Below, piece after piece: positions 8,891 through 19,400 of a stretch of DNA of 64,000 nt. The position numbers and the translations under genes were made by a program. Source of the stretch: Runella sp. CRIBMP. Its GTDB lineage: Bacteria; Bacteroidota; Bacteroidia; Cytophagales; Spirosomataceae. The notes under the pieces were generated by a model. The model did not search any database, was not told the DNA's origin, and was given only the letters and a program-made list of their open reading frames with translations. The DNA lies in the NCBI RefSeq assembly GCF_009905605.1, contig NZ_JAAAKZ010000014.1, forward strand, positions 62,001-126,000, in the 5' to 3' direction. Numbering within the stretch: position 1 is the first letter of the stretch; every line of letters starts with the position of its first letter.

Positions 8891-9406
8891 TCAGCGGGGT
8901 TCTGGGACGGGTATTCCCTGTTTGACGTCTACATTATGATACGCCACGATTTTCCACGCATTTCCTTGCCGTGTCATCACCTGCAAAAGTCGGGTGCGTA
9001 AACGCCCCTTTTCGTCAAGGTAAGCACCCCGGGGAGGGCCTTGATTTGAAAATCCAGAAACCCACGTCAGGGTTTCGACAATAACGGCGTCAGGATTTGC
9101 GAATTTGAAGGAAACCGTTTCCTGTTTCATCACCGTTTTGTTGAATATCCCTTTAAAAATCTGGTCATGCCGCGCCTGAAACTCGTTTTGACCCACAAAA
9201 AAAGTCCCTAAAATATTGGTAAATGTACCGTCGGTGGCAAAATGCTTGGCGTAAGTTTGGGCATCTCCGTTGTTCCAAGCCACCACTTCTTCATTGATTA
9301 TGTTCATAATGGCCACGGAGTCGGCGGGGCTTTGGGCTTGGGTAACCGTTGCCCAAAACACGATGGCCAGAAAGCCAATTGTTTTCTTTAAAAAGCGTCG
9401 TTTCAT
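8891..9406 (-). CDS. Secreted SnoaL/SgcJ-like NTF2-fold protein
   Basis: 171 aa with an N-terminal signal peptide (MKRRFLKKTIGFLAIVFWATVTQAQ). The rest fits the SgcJ/EcaC subgroup of the NTF2-like fold: DSVAIMNIINEEVVAWNNGD near the start, FTNILG, and VWVSG/IVAYHNVDV-type strands. Proteins of this fold bind small ligands or act as cyclases or isomerases. The role here is unknown. The gene stands alone, flanked by 279 bp (8612-8890) and 141 bp (9407-9547) without recognised features. Confidence 0.75.
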   Translation of the reverse strand: MKRRFLKKTIGFLAIVFWATVTQAQSPADSVAIMNIINEEVVAWNNGDAQTYAKHFATDGTFTNILGTFFVGQNEFQARHDQIFKGIFNKTVMKQETVSFKFANPDAVIVETLTWVSGFSNQGPPRGAYLDEKGRLRTRLLQVMTRQGNAWKIVAYHNVDVKQGIPVPEPR

Positions 9407-9547
9407 GGGATTTGTTGAGCTTAGGGTTTTGACTGTTCAAGTTAGTAAAAAAGCAGAGATGACCCTATTGCCTACACTCCAAAATCGCGCTTTTAAATCA
9501 GTTTGGCCGAGGAGCGTTGCGTTGGATATATACAAACAGAAGGTACC

Positions 9548-9907
9548 TTACGTGGATAATCGCTCAATCGCTTCCGCTTTGGATTCAACAAAATTGACGT
9601 GTCCGTGCTTGTTGCTTTCAAAAATAAAGTCTTTGATGCTTTGGCTCTGATACGCGCTGAAATCGCCCACGATGGCTAAACGAACCCGATAATTAGAGAA
9701 TTTCTGAAGTATTTCGCCCGCTATACCCGTTTTTAAATCAAAGAAATCAGGGGTAATATTTTGTTGGTAAATGAAGATTCTATCAAAATCTTGGTAATAT
9801 AGATTTCCCAACAAATCGAGTCCTTCTTCGGCGTTGCCAATCACGGTGGTATCTGAAATGACCTCGGCTATTTTCACGCCGTTGCGCTGGTGTGTTTGTA
9901 TTTCCAT
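9548..9907 (-). CDS. DUF4180 domain protein
   Basis: 119 aa, soluble. It matches the DUF4180 pattern I remember: NGVKIAEVIS at the start, a Gly-Asn-Ala-Glu-Glu turn, ITPDFFDLKTGIAGEILQKF, and a closing strand/helix VNFVESKAEAIERL. The fold is related to STAS-like proteins and no function is established. It ends 12 bp from mgtE on the same strand, so it is probably in the mgtE transcript. Confidence 0.75.
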   Translation of the reverse strand: MEIQTHQRNGVKIAEVISDTTVIGNAEEGLDLLGNLYYQDFDRIFIYQQNITPDFFDLKTGIAGEILQKFSNYRVRLAIVGDFSAYQSQSIKDFIFESNKHGHVNFVESKAEAIERLST

Positions 9908-9919
9908 CTTTCAATACGT

Positions 9920-11269
9920 CTATATCTTCAACAAAAAATGCGCAATCATGAAGTAAGTTCCAATGCCGACCAAGTCGTTGGCAGTGGTGATAAAGGGACC
10001 CGATGCCACGGCGGGATTGATGCCAAAGCGGTTGAGAATCAGTGGCGTAATGGTTCCCATGAAAGAAGCTAACAACACCACGGCCAATAATGATAAACTC
10101 ACGACCCAGAAAAGCTGGGTTTCGCTAAAAATAAGCACGTATACACCCGCCAAAATGCCGATAATCAGGCCGTTGAGTGAAGCAATAGCTACTATTTTTA
10201 ATAAACGTTCTTTCCAGCTTATTTCCAAACCCGTTTTGTCGGCGAGGGCTTGTACGATGAGCGAAGCGGTTTGGATGCCTACGTTGCCGCCCGTAGAACC
10301 CATGATGGGAATAAACATGGCCAACGCGGCGATTTTGGTCAATTCTCCTTCAAAAAAGCGAATGACCGTGGCGGCCATCAAGCTGCCGATTACGCCCACG
10401 ATGAGCCACGGCAAACGCGCCTTCACTTGGTCCCAAAGGCTGTCGTCTTCTTCGACCTCGCCCGTAATACCCGAAATCGCCTGAATGTCTTCTTCGGCTT
10501 TTTCGGTCACTACGTCCAAGATATCATCAATCGTGATTCGCCCCAGCAGGCGTTTTTGGACGTTGACGACGGGAATGGCTTCCAAGTCATAGCGCTGCAT
10601 GATTTCGGTGACTTCCTCTACGGGGCGGTAGGTTTCGACATAATGAATGTCTTCGTCGAAAATGTTGCTGATTTTGGTGTTTTTGCGGGCCAGCACCAAG
10701 TTTTTGAGTGAAATCAGCCCCAAAAGCGTTTGTTCGTCGTCGACCACGTACACGGCGTAGACTTTTTCAACGTCTTCGGCTTGTTTTCTGATTTCTTCAA
10801 TGCACTCGTTGACGGTCCAGTTGGCGTTGGCTTTGACCAACTCTTTTTGCATCAATCCCCCCGCCACGTCTTCGTCGTAGGGGAGAAGGTCAATGATAAA
10901 ACGCGCTTGCTCGCGGTCTTGCAACAAGCCGATGACCTCTTCGCGAATTTGAATGGGTTGCTCTTTGAGTAAATCCACGGCGTCGTCGGAGTCAAATACC
11001 TCGATGTAACGGGCGATTTCGACGGAGGAAAAATCCTGAAGAAAGCGGCGGCGGTCATCTTCGTCGATGTTGGCCAGAATCTCCGCCCCAATTTCCGTCG
11101 TCAACAAGCTAAACAGATAATGCGCTTGTTCGGTATCGAGTTCGTACAAAATGCTGCTGATATCGGCTGGATACAATTCCTCCATGGCCGCGCGCAGATA
11201 CTTCTCGTCGTGCGCTTCAACGGCTTTTTCAATTTCCTCAAGGTATTCTTTGGTCAACTCAAACGTCAT
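9920..11269 (-). CDS. mgtE: Magnesium transporter MgtE
   Basis: 449 aa. Cytosolic N domain (about residues 1-130, rich in acidic helices), two CBS domains (about 135-255), a connecting helix, then five membrane helices with the motifs MFIPIMGSTGGNVGIQT and NDLVGIGTYF near the pore. MgtE is a Mg2+-gated channel of the inner membrane: the N and CBS domains bind Mg2+ and close the pore when Mg2+ is ample. Full length. Confidence 0.95.
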   Translation of the reverse strand: MTFELTKEYLEEIEKAVEAHDEKYLRAAMEELYPADISSILYELDTEQAHYLFSLLTTEIGAEILANIDEDDRRRFLQDFSSVEIARYIEVFDSDDAVDLLKEQPIQIREEVIGLLQDREQARFIIDLLPYDEDVAGGLMQKELVKANANWTVNECIEEIRKQAEDVEKVYAVYVVDDEQTLLGLISLKNLVLARKNTKISNIFDEDIHYVETYRPVEEVTEIMQRYDLEAIPVVNVQKRLLGRITIDDILDVVTEKAEEDIQAISGITGEVEEDDSLWDQVKARLPWLIVGVIGSLMAATVIRFFEGELTKIAALAMFIPIMGSTGGNVGIQTASLIVQALADKTGLEISWKERLLKIVAIASLNGLIIGILAGVYVLIFSETQLFWVVSLSLLAVVLLASFMGTITPLILNRFGINPAVASGPFITTANDLVGIGTYFMIAHFLLKI

Positions 11270-11344
11270 TGCGCGTCAATGGTCAGGATGTGGGGGGTAA
11301 GTTTGGAAAACAGACGGAATGTTGACTCCGGACGATATATTAGA

Positions 11345-12220
11345 CTAAAAAAGGTCTTCTTCAAACGATAGATTGTCAGCCTCAAGCTGCGGGCTTTTAT
11401 CAGCGGTTGTTTGACTATGAGTGGTGACTAAGTTTGTCAGTAATACAAATTCTGCCACGCCTAGTTGTTCGGCTCGTTTGTCCAACAAAGGATGATCAAA
11501 CTGAATTCCCAAGGGTTTGAGGGCGTTTCGCAGGGTTTTGCGTCGTTGATTAAACCCTGCCTTTACGACCTGAATAAACTTTTTTTCGTCACATTCTAAG
11601 TGCGTTACGGCGTTACGTTTCAGTCGAATCACGCCAGAAGTCACCTTTGGAGGCGGTTCGAAGGCTTCGGGCGGAACAGAAAAGGAATATTCAATGTCGT
11701 AGTACGCCTGCAACAATACGCTCAAAATTCCGTAATCTTTTTTTCCGGGTGGCGAGGCAATACGCATCGCCACTTCTTTCTGGAACATACCGACAATTTC
11801 GGGGACGAAGTCTTTGTATTCCAGTGCTTTAAACAAGATTTGGGACGAAATGTTATAAGGGTAATTGCCGATAATAGCGAATTTGGGCGATTCTCCGTCA
11901 ATTGCGTTCGCTTCTTTTTGGGTCACGGATTCTATCCATTCTTTCAAATTCATGCGTAGAAAATCACCTTCAATGATGCGGCCTTCGAGGGCAGGAAAAT
12001 TGATTTTCAGGTAAGCGACCGACTCGCGGTCTATTTCGATGACGTAGGTAGTATATTCTGATTTTGGCAATATAAACTGCGTCAGTACCCCCATTCCGGG
12101 GCCAATTTCCAGAACAGTGTCGTACTTTCCGTGTCCTGACAACAAATCAGCGATGCGTTTTGAGGCGTCAAGGTCACGCAAAAAATGTTGTCCTAAGTGT
12201 TTTTTTGGTCTTACTTTCAT
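11345..12220 (-). CDS. rsmA: 16S rRNA A1518/A1519 dimethyltransferase RsmA
   Basis: 291 aa. SAM-binding motif VLEIGPGMGVLT, motif IV IIGNYPYNISSQIL and the family opener KKHLGQHFLRD are all clear. The enzyme dimethylates two adjacent adenines near the 3' end of 16S rRNA late in small-subunit assembly. It is somewhat longer than E. coli KsgA because of a C-terminal acidic tail. It is upstream of mgtE on the same strand, separated by 75 bp. Confidence 0.95.
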   Translation of the reverse strand: MKVRPKKHLGQHFLRDLDASKRIADLLSGHGKYDTVLEIGPGMGVLTQFILPKSEYTTYVIEIDRESVAYLKINFPALEGRIIEGDFLRMNLKEWIESVTQKEANAIDGESPKFAIIGNYPYNISSQILFKALEYKDFVPEIVGMFQKEVAMRIASPPGKKDYGILSVLLQAYYDIEYSFSVPPEAFEPPPKVTSGVIRLKRNAVTHLECDEKKFIQVVKAGFNQRRKTLRNALKPLGIQFDHPLLDKRAEQLGVAEFVLLTNLVTTHSQTTADKSPQLEADNLSFEEDLF

Positions 12221-12533
12221 GCTTTCGGGGGCAAGCCATTGGCTTGTTTAAGCGATTATGCCACGAAAGTACGTTAGTTTTGGCTAAATTGAATCACGCA
12301 AAGACGCAAAGTATTAAGGTGGCCACTCTGCCTTGGCTTGCCTGCGGGTTGAATCTTGATATAGTCTGGTATAATTTCAAGAAATGATTGATTTTATTCA
12401 TAAACGACCTTGCCCTAGCACAAACAACGTTAGAATTTAATAATTTGCTGCCTTAATGTTGGATGACGAAAAATAGTGGCCGGGAATCGGCAATCAAAAA
12501 TCACCCATTGTAAATCACAAATCGGAACGCATT
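12221..12533. other. Intergenic region between divergent rsmA and hybrid kinase genes
   Basis: 313 bp containing the promoters of two divergent genes. No palindrome, small ORF or RNA is convincing here. Several AT-rich stretches could be promoters but none fits TTTG-N19-TAnnTTTG well. Confidence 0.4.
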
Positions 12534-15500
12534 GTGGAAACCCCAATCATTATCGAATCGAACCCTTTTCTTGAACAACTAAACCTTTTTGGCTTAACGG
12601 TCACGCCCGGCGGGACCATCCGCTATGCCAATGCGTACACCATCAGGATGTTGGGATGGGGAGTGGAGGACCTGCAACGGTTCAATTTTTTTGAAGATTT
12701 GCTCGCAACTGAACAAAGGGATGAAATACAGGCTTTTTTAAACGAATCGCTCGAACGTGGGCAATTGGCCGAGTTTCGGGAAATTCCGCTGGTAGCCAAA
12801 AACAAAAATTTAAGAAGAGTTCAGGTCAACTCCTTGATTATCAATAAAAAATCAGGAGATGTTGCCGACTTTACGTTGATTGGCGAAGATGTGACCAACA
12901 AGTTGCGCGTCACCAATGCGCTCAATAAATCCAATGCCCAGTTACAAGATTTAATTGACAACACTAGCGATTTGATTCAATTGGTATCGCTTGACGGACG
13001 GTTTTTGTTTGTGAATCGGGCGTGGCGCGAGCGACTTGGGTATGAGTTAGACGAGCTCGTGTCACTTTCGCTCAAAGACGTGCTGTGGCCCGATGCCGCA
13101 GACGCAACCATGCAACTGCTCAAACGGGTGGAAGAAGGAGAGAAAGTGCCTGATTTTGAGACCATTTTCTGGAGCAAACAACGCAAAAAAATATACCTGA
13201 CGGGGAGTGTGACCTGCCGCTACGAAAATGATAAACCGACGGCTTTTCGGTGTATTCTTCACGATGCTACGAGCCGGGTACGGGCCGAGCGTTCGCAGAG
13301 TTTGTACTACAGCATTGCCAACTGGATGATTAAAACGCAGGATTTGGACGAGTTTTACGCCCGGGTCCACGAGGAATTAGGGAAAGTAATCGACGCCCGA
13401 AACTTCTTCATTGCGCTCTACGATCCCACCAAAAGCTTTATGTATTTTCCGTATTACGTGGATGAATATTTCAAAGGAAATGTTCGATTTACCAAACGTA
13501 AAATCGGTAATGGACTGACCGAATACGCGATTCGAGCCAATAAACCCTTGTTTTTGTACGAAAAAGACATTGAAGAACTGGCCGAAAAACAAGGGCTTTA
13601 TATGTACGGCAAAATCCCCAAAGTGTTGCTGTGCGTCCCTTTGCGCATCGGCGACCGGGTCACGGGAATCATTGGCGTAAAATCGTATTCAAACCCCAAT
13701 CAATACCGCCCTCGAAACCTCGAAATGTTGGAGTTTATCTCAGGGCAGGTGGCGTTGGCGATTGCCAGAAAGCAAAACGAAGCGGATTTGAATCGCCAAA
13801 CGGCGCGCCTAAACGCCATTTTTGACAGCAGTGCCTACCTGATTTGGTCGGTAAATAAGGCGTTGCAACTGACTTCATTCAATAAAAATTATTCGGCGTT
13901 TTTGCAACAGCACCTTCGTACCACGCCTGCCATCAACACCACCACCGAGCGTTTGGGGTGGCAATTGATGACCACCGAAAATCGCCGGCAGATGGAAGAA
14001 CGATACCGGCAGGCGTTTAAGGGAAATCCGCAGGGATTTGAGATGAAAATAGAAACCCGTAACGGCGAAGGTGATATGTGGCTAGAATTCAGCTTAAACC
14101 CGATTCAGCCCAAAGAAGGAGTGATAGAAGAAGTATCAGGTGTGGCACGCGACATTACGCCGCGCAAATTGGCCGAACTGTCGATGCAACAAAGCGAAGA
14201 GAAGTTCAGAGGGATTTTCGTTAATCTTCAGGATATATACGTGCGCACCGACCGCAGCGGCAAAATTACGATGATTAGCCCCTCCGTACTCAAGCGCACG
14301 GGCTACACCATTGAGGAGGCGATGGGAACCAATATTACCGACTATTTCGTAGACCAAGGTCGCATTCACGCGGCGCTTGTGCGACTTCGTCGGGATAAAA
14401 GTCTGCGGAATTTTGAGGCCGAGCTGCGCATCAAAGATGGCACCGTTCGACAGTTTATGTTTAATATGCTCCTCTTGCGCGATGAAGACGGAGCGCCTAT
14501 TGTGGCAGCCTTGGCGCGGGACATCACCGAATTGAAACGTAACCAAGAAGAACTCGTCAAAGCCAAAGAAGAAGCCGAACGCTCACTGAAAGTGAAGGAA
14601 CGGTTTTTGGCCAACATGAGCCACGAAATCAGGACGCCCATGAACGGCATCATCGGGATGATTGATTTGCTGAACGAAACCCCGCTGAATCCCGAACAAA
14701 AAGATTATATCCTGACCATGCGCCGCTCGTCGGGTACGTTGCTCAATATTTTGAATGATATTCTGGATTTGTCGAAAATCGAAGCGGGCAAAATGGCGCT
14801 CAATGAAGCCCCCGTGGCGTTGGAAGAAATATTTGAAAAACTGACGGCGTTGTTTGCCCAAACCGCCCGTAATAAGAACAATACGCTCAGCTATCATTTT
14901 GCCGAAAACCTGCCGCAGTTTATCATTGCCGACCAAACGCGTTTGCTGCAAATTCTTTCTAATTTGACCTCAAACGCCATTAAATTTACGGAAAACGGCG
15001 CGGTAAAACTCAAGGTGTCGTCGGTATGGACGAAAGGTAAATTCCATAAAATCAAGGTGGAAGTGCAAGATTCGGGCATTGGAATTTCGACAGAAAACTT
15101 GAATCTGCTGTTTAATGCCTTCAGTCAGGTAGATACTTCCTCGCGTAAAACTTTTGGCGGAACGGGGTTGGGGTTGGCCATTTCAAAGGAGCTTTGCCGC
15201 CTGATGAAGGGCGAAATCGGGGTGGAGTCAAACGTAGATCGGGGCAGTACGTTTTGGTTTACGTTTGAAACCAAAGAAACAATGATTAGCCCCACCCAGC
15301 AAAAAGCCGACAGCCAGGAGATTAGATTTGAGAATTTCTTTAGCGATTTTCACCCCCGACTTTTGTTGGTAGATGACAACTTCGTGAACCGAAAAGTAGC
15401 GAGCGAAATCCTCAAAAAGTCGGGATGCGTGGTCGATACGGCCGAAAGCGGCAAGCAGGCCATTCAGTTGGTGAATGATAATTTTGCCTCGGCGGGGCCT

Positions 15501-16151
15501 TATTATAACGCCATATTCATGGACATACAGATGCCCGACATGGACGGCATCGAAACCACCCAGCGCCTACGCGAATTGTTTGGTACCAAGCTCCCTACGG
15601 TGGTGGCCATGACGGCCTATTCGATGAAAGAAGACCGCGAGCGCTTTCTGAGTCAGGGGATGGACGACTACGTGCCTAAGCCGATTCGGGCGCAGGTATT
15701 GATTCAAAAAGTGAAGGAAATCATTGATGCGGGCAAAACCTTTCAAGAGGGGGTTGTTTTGCAGAAAAAACAAAAAGAGATTGCGCAGGAGCTGCAATTG
15801 CCCATCGTTGATTTAGAGATTGTTGGGCAGTTGCGACAACTGGGCGGCATGGAGTTGGTCAGTTCTATTTTTGAAGATTTCGTGGCCGAGGCTACCGAGT
15901 TGGTCAATGAAGCCGTGGCGGCATTTGCAGACCATGACATAGCAACGGTAAAAAGCAACCTGCACACGCTCAAAGGAAGCGCGGGCACCATCGGGGTAGC
16001 GCGTGTGGCCGAGATTGCTCGTATTGGCGAAGGGAAATTAAAAACCAACGATATGAGCACGCTAGGCGAGGATTTGCCAAAACTAGAGCAGGAATTCAAG
16101 GTGTTTTTGAAGGAATACCAGACCATACTGGAAGAATTTACGCAGAAATAG
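12534..16151 (+). CDS. Hybrid sensor kinase: PAS-PAS-GAF-PAS-PAS-HisKA-HATPase-REC-Hpt
   Basis: 1205 aa read from a GTG. N-terminal PAS-like modules (about 10-120 and 135-250), a GAF-like module (about 265-420, KVIDARNFFIALYD) and two further PAS modules (about 425-680, the last with YVRTDRSGKITMISPS). The kinase core has His697 in NMSHEIRTPMNGI. The receiver has Asp1000 in IFMDIQMPDMDG, and the C-terminal Hpt has His1144 in LHTLKGSAGTIG. A complete phosphorelay in one soluble chain, with no membrane helix, so the cue is probably cytoplasmic. No separate response regulator lies nearby. The output partner is unknown. Confidence 0.9.
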   Translation: METPIIIESNPFLEQLNLFGLTVTPGGTIRYANAYTIRMLGWGVEDLQRFNFFEDLLATEQRDEIQAFLNESLERGQLAEFREIPLVAKNKNLRRVQVNSLIINKKSGDVADFTLIGEDVTNKLRVTNALNKSNAQLQDLIDNTSDLIQLVSLDGRFLFVNRAWRERLGYELDELVSLSLKDVLWPDAADATMQLLKRVEEGEKVPDFETIFWSKQRKKIYLTGSVTCRYENDKPTAFRCILHDATSRVRAERSQSLYYSIANWMIKTQDLDEFYARVHEELGKVIDARNFFIALYDPTKSFMYFPYYVDEYFKGNVRFTKRKIGNGLTEYAIRANKPLFLYEKDIEELAEKQGLYMYGKIPKVLLCVPLRIGDRVTGIIGVKSYSNPNQYRPRNLEMLEFISGQVALAIARKQNEADLNRQTARLNAIFDSSAYLIWSVNKALQLTSFNKNYSAFLQQHLRTTPAINTTTERLGWQLMTTENRRQMEERYRQAFKGNPQGFEMKIETRNGEGDMWLEFSLNPIQPKEGVIEEVSGVARDITPRKLAELSMQQSEEKFRGIFVNLQDIYVRTDRSGKITMISPSVLKRTGYTIEEAMGTNITDYFVDQGRIHAALVRLRRDKSLRNFEAELRIKDGTVRQFMFNMLLLRDEDGAPIVAALARDITELKRNQEELVKAKEEAERSLKVKERFLANMSHEIRTPMNGIIGMIDLLNETPLNPEQKDYILTMRRSSGTLLNILNDILDLSKIEAGKMALNEAPVALEEIFEKLTALFAQTARNKNNTLSYHFAENLPQFIIADQTRLLQILSNLTSNAIKFTENGAVKLKVSSVWTKGKFHKIKVEVQDSGIGISTENLNLLFNAFSQVDTSSRKTFGGTGLGLAISKELCRLMKGEIGVESNVDRGSTFWFTFETKETMISPTQQKADSQEIRFENFFSDFHPRLLLVDDNFVNRKVASEILKKSGCVVDTAESGKQAIQLVNDNFASAGPYYNAIFMDIQMPDMDGIETTQRLRELFGTKLPTVVAMTAYSMKEDRERFLSQGMDDYVPKPIRAQVLIQKVKEIIDAGKTFQEGVVLQKKQKEIAQELQLPIVDLEIVGQLRQLGGMELVSSIFEDFVAEATELVNEAVAAFADHDIATVKSNLHTLKGSAGTIGVARVAEIARIGEGKLKTNDMSTLGEDLPKLEQEFKVFLKEYQTILEEFTQK

Positions 16152-16271
16152 CGGAATAGGTTGGGGGTGAGAACACCCTCCAACGGCAAAATTTACGCAG
16201 AAATAAAAATATAGACTGTGGGGGGAGATACTCCGCTATCGGCAAAAAAGTAGATAAATTAGACCCAATAG

Positions 16272-16313
16272 ACACCGCCAACTTCGGAAATGAAGCATGG
16301 GCGGTGTTTTTTA
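16272..16313 (+). terminator. Rho-independent terminator
   Basis: Stem ACACCGCC/GGCGGTGT (16272-16279 with 16300-16307), 20-base loop, followed by a T run. It lies about 120 bp after the stop of the hybrid kinase gene and before the S8 protease gene. Confidence 0.8.
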
Positions 16314-16458
16314 TTTCAAATGGATTCAATAAAAACTTGTTTAAGTTATATTTTAATAAAAAAAATGCTATTATTGTTTTTAGGTATATAATCCCTACTT
16401 TCCAGCGCTAATTTTTAGCTTATTCACTTCACGATTGTTAAACTCTAAACCTCAAAAT

Positions 16459-19400
16459 ATGAAAAGGTTACTTCTATTTTTATTCTGCTTATATAGTTTG
16501 TTGGGTGTTACCCAAAATCCCGCTAGTAAGCTTAGTTATGAGTTGCAAAGACTGCTCCCAGGGTTTGTGCCTATTCAAACGGAAGGAGATCAGTTGGTCT
16601 TTGATCAAATCATGTACGATGCCAAAGGGAATGTAGTGGTGCGGTTACTTGCTAAAACTGGTTCTGCCGTTTTGGTAAATGAATTAAGAGCCAAAAATTT
16701 CGATATTATAGTAACCACTAAGTTTACGGTCACCATTTCGGTTCCAGTTTCCCGCTTAAATGAACTGGAGAATGTTCAGGAAATGAGAAAGGCTAATGCT
16801 GAGTATAAGCCGAGCCACGGGGCGGTTGTCTCTCAGGGAGATACGGCAATGAAAAGCCATTTGGCGCGCGTAACCTACGGGGTAAACGGTGCTGGGGTAA
16901 AAGTCGGTGTTCTCTCTGATAGTTACAATAACTTGGGCGGGGCTGCCGCAGGGGTTACCAACGGTGAATTGCCCGGTCCGGGTAATCCCAACGGCTTTAC
17001 CACCCCTGTTTCAGTATTGGCAGATTTATCCAGCGGTGGCAGCGATGAAGGCAGGGCAATGGTAGAAATTATCCATGATGTGGCACCTGGGGCCCCCCAA
17101 GCATTTGCCACTGCTTTTGTGGGCGGCCAGGCTGGTTTTGCCAACAACATAATTGCCTTAAAAGATGCGACCTGCAAGGTTATCGTTGATGATGTTTTTT
17201 ACTTTGCCGAGCCGTTCTTTCAAAATGGTCTCATTGCCCAAGCCGTCAATACCGTCAAAGCGGCAGGGGTTAGTTATTTTTCAGCCGCAGGCAACAGTGC
17301 TAGAACGGCTTATGCCAATAACTTTCGGGCTGGTTCGTTTACATTTCCTGGAATAACTATGTCAAACGTACCTGCCCATAACTTTGCAGCTCCTGGAGAT
17401 CCAGACGTATACATGTTGCAGATAACGGGGTTAGCCGCCGCTACCTATACCGTCGTTCTTCAATGGGATGAGCCTTTTCCTTCGGTAAGCGGGGGAGCGG
17501 GTGCGCAGACAGATATGGATATTTATTGGTATAATGCTGCTGGTACAGCTCCTGTCCCGTCGACTCCCACCAATAATATTGGCTTGGATCCGATAGAGCA
17601 GCTACAAATACTTACTTCTGGAGGAACCAGAAATCTGGCAATTCGGCATACTGCAGGTCCGGCACCTCAAAATTTGCGCATTGTCATTTTTACCAACGGG
17701 TTACCGCTTACTTTTGGCAATACTGCAATACCGGGCATCAATGCCTCTACCCTCGTGGGGCACGCTAATGCGGCAGGGGCCATCGCAGTTGGTGCTGCGC
17801 CTTGGTTTCGTACTCCAGCGTATGGAGTCAACCCACCCGTCATTGAATCGTTTTCTTCTCTCGGTGGTACGCCCATTCTGTTTGATGATGCGGGAAATCG
17901 TTTATCAGCACCTATTCTTTACTCAAAACCTGAAATTACGGGCCCCGATGGAGGAAATAACTCTTTCTTTGGAAACGATAGCAACCAAGATCCGGATACT
18001 TTTCGTAATTTTTTTGGGACTTCGGCGGCGGCCCCCCATGCTGCGGCAGTGGCGGCCTTGATGATTCAGTCGCGCAATGGACAATCACCGCTTACGCCTG
18101 ATCAAATCAAAACCGTGATGGAAAATTCGACCATAGACATGGACGACCCCGACATTGCGGGCTTCCAAACGGGCTTTGATTTCCGTACAGGCCACGGACT
18201 TTTGCAGGCCGACCTCGCGCTTGCTCAGGTAAATTGTACAACCCCTATCACCCTTACTACGGGTACTATTCCTAATATTTGTCAGGGAACAAAATCGTTC
18301 ACCATTCCTTACACGGCTACTACTGGTAGCCCCATAAGCTATTCAATTTCTGGCCCGGGGATTACTTCAGTCAACGATGTAGCTTTAGCAGCAGCGCCTT
18401 CTTCGATTACGGTTAATCTCACAGGTGGTGCAACTTTACCATCTATGGCGTATAACCTGCAACTCAAAAATGCAAATGGTTGTGTATCAGATACCATTAA
18501 AGGCACGATAACCGTTGACCCTGCGGCAATAGTCGATGCGGGACCCGACCAAACCGTCTGCGATTCGGATACGATTTATCTCAACGCAACGCTTTCGGGG
18601 GTAGCTACCAACATGGTTTGGCAGAAAAATGCGGCATTTGGCACGTTCATAGGACCCGATACACAGCCTCAAGCCAAGTTTGTGCTCAATGCGGCGGGAA
18701 AAATGCTAGATAGCCTGAGTTTCGGAGCTATGAGCAACGACCCCGGTGGCAATGTGTGTCAGGGGGGCTTGGATACGGTTAAAATTTTCATTCAACCCGG
18801 ACCTACGGTTGAGGCAGGGCCTGAACAGAGGGTTTGTTCAAGCAGCCCAATCGTTACTTTAGCTGGCAGCATAGGCGGGACGGCTACGGCGGCGATATGG
18901 AGCGGGGGTTCGGGTTCCTTTACCCCCAACATTGGCACACTCAACGCCACTTACACACCAACCCCTGGCGAAATCGCGGCGGGAAGCGTGAAGCTTAAAT
19001 TAACCACCAACGACCCCGCAGGCATCTGCAAATCGGCAGTTGATTCAGTAGTCATTATTTACGACCCCGCGGCCATTGTCAATGCGGGGCCTGACCAAAC
19101 TGTCTGTGATTCGGATACGATTTATCTGAGTGCTACGCTTTCGGGGGTAGCTACCAACATGGTTTGGCAGAAAAATGCTGCATTTGGCACGTTCATAGGG
19201 CCTGATACACAGCCTAACGCTAAGTTCGTGCTCAATGCGGCGGGAAAAATGCTGGACAGTCTGAGTTTTGGCGCTATGACCAACGACCCGGGGGCCAATG
19301 TGTGTCAAGGCGGATTGGATACGGTCAAAATTTACATTATACACGGTCCTACGGTAGAAGCTGGCCCTGAACAGAGGGTTTGTTCAAGCAGCCCGACGGT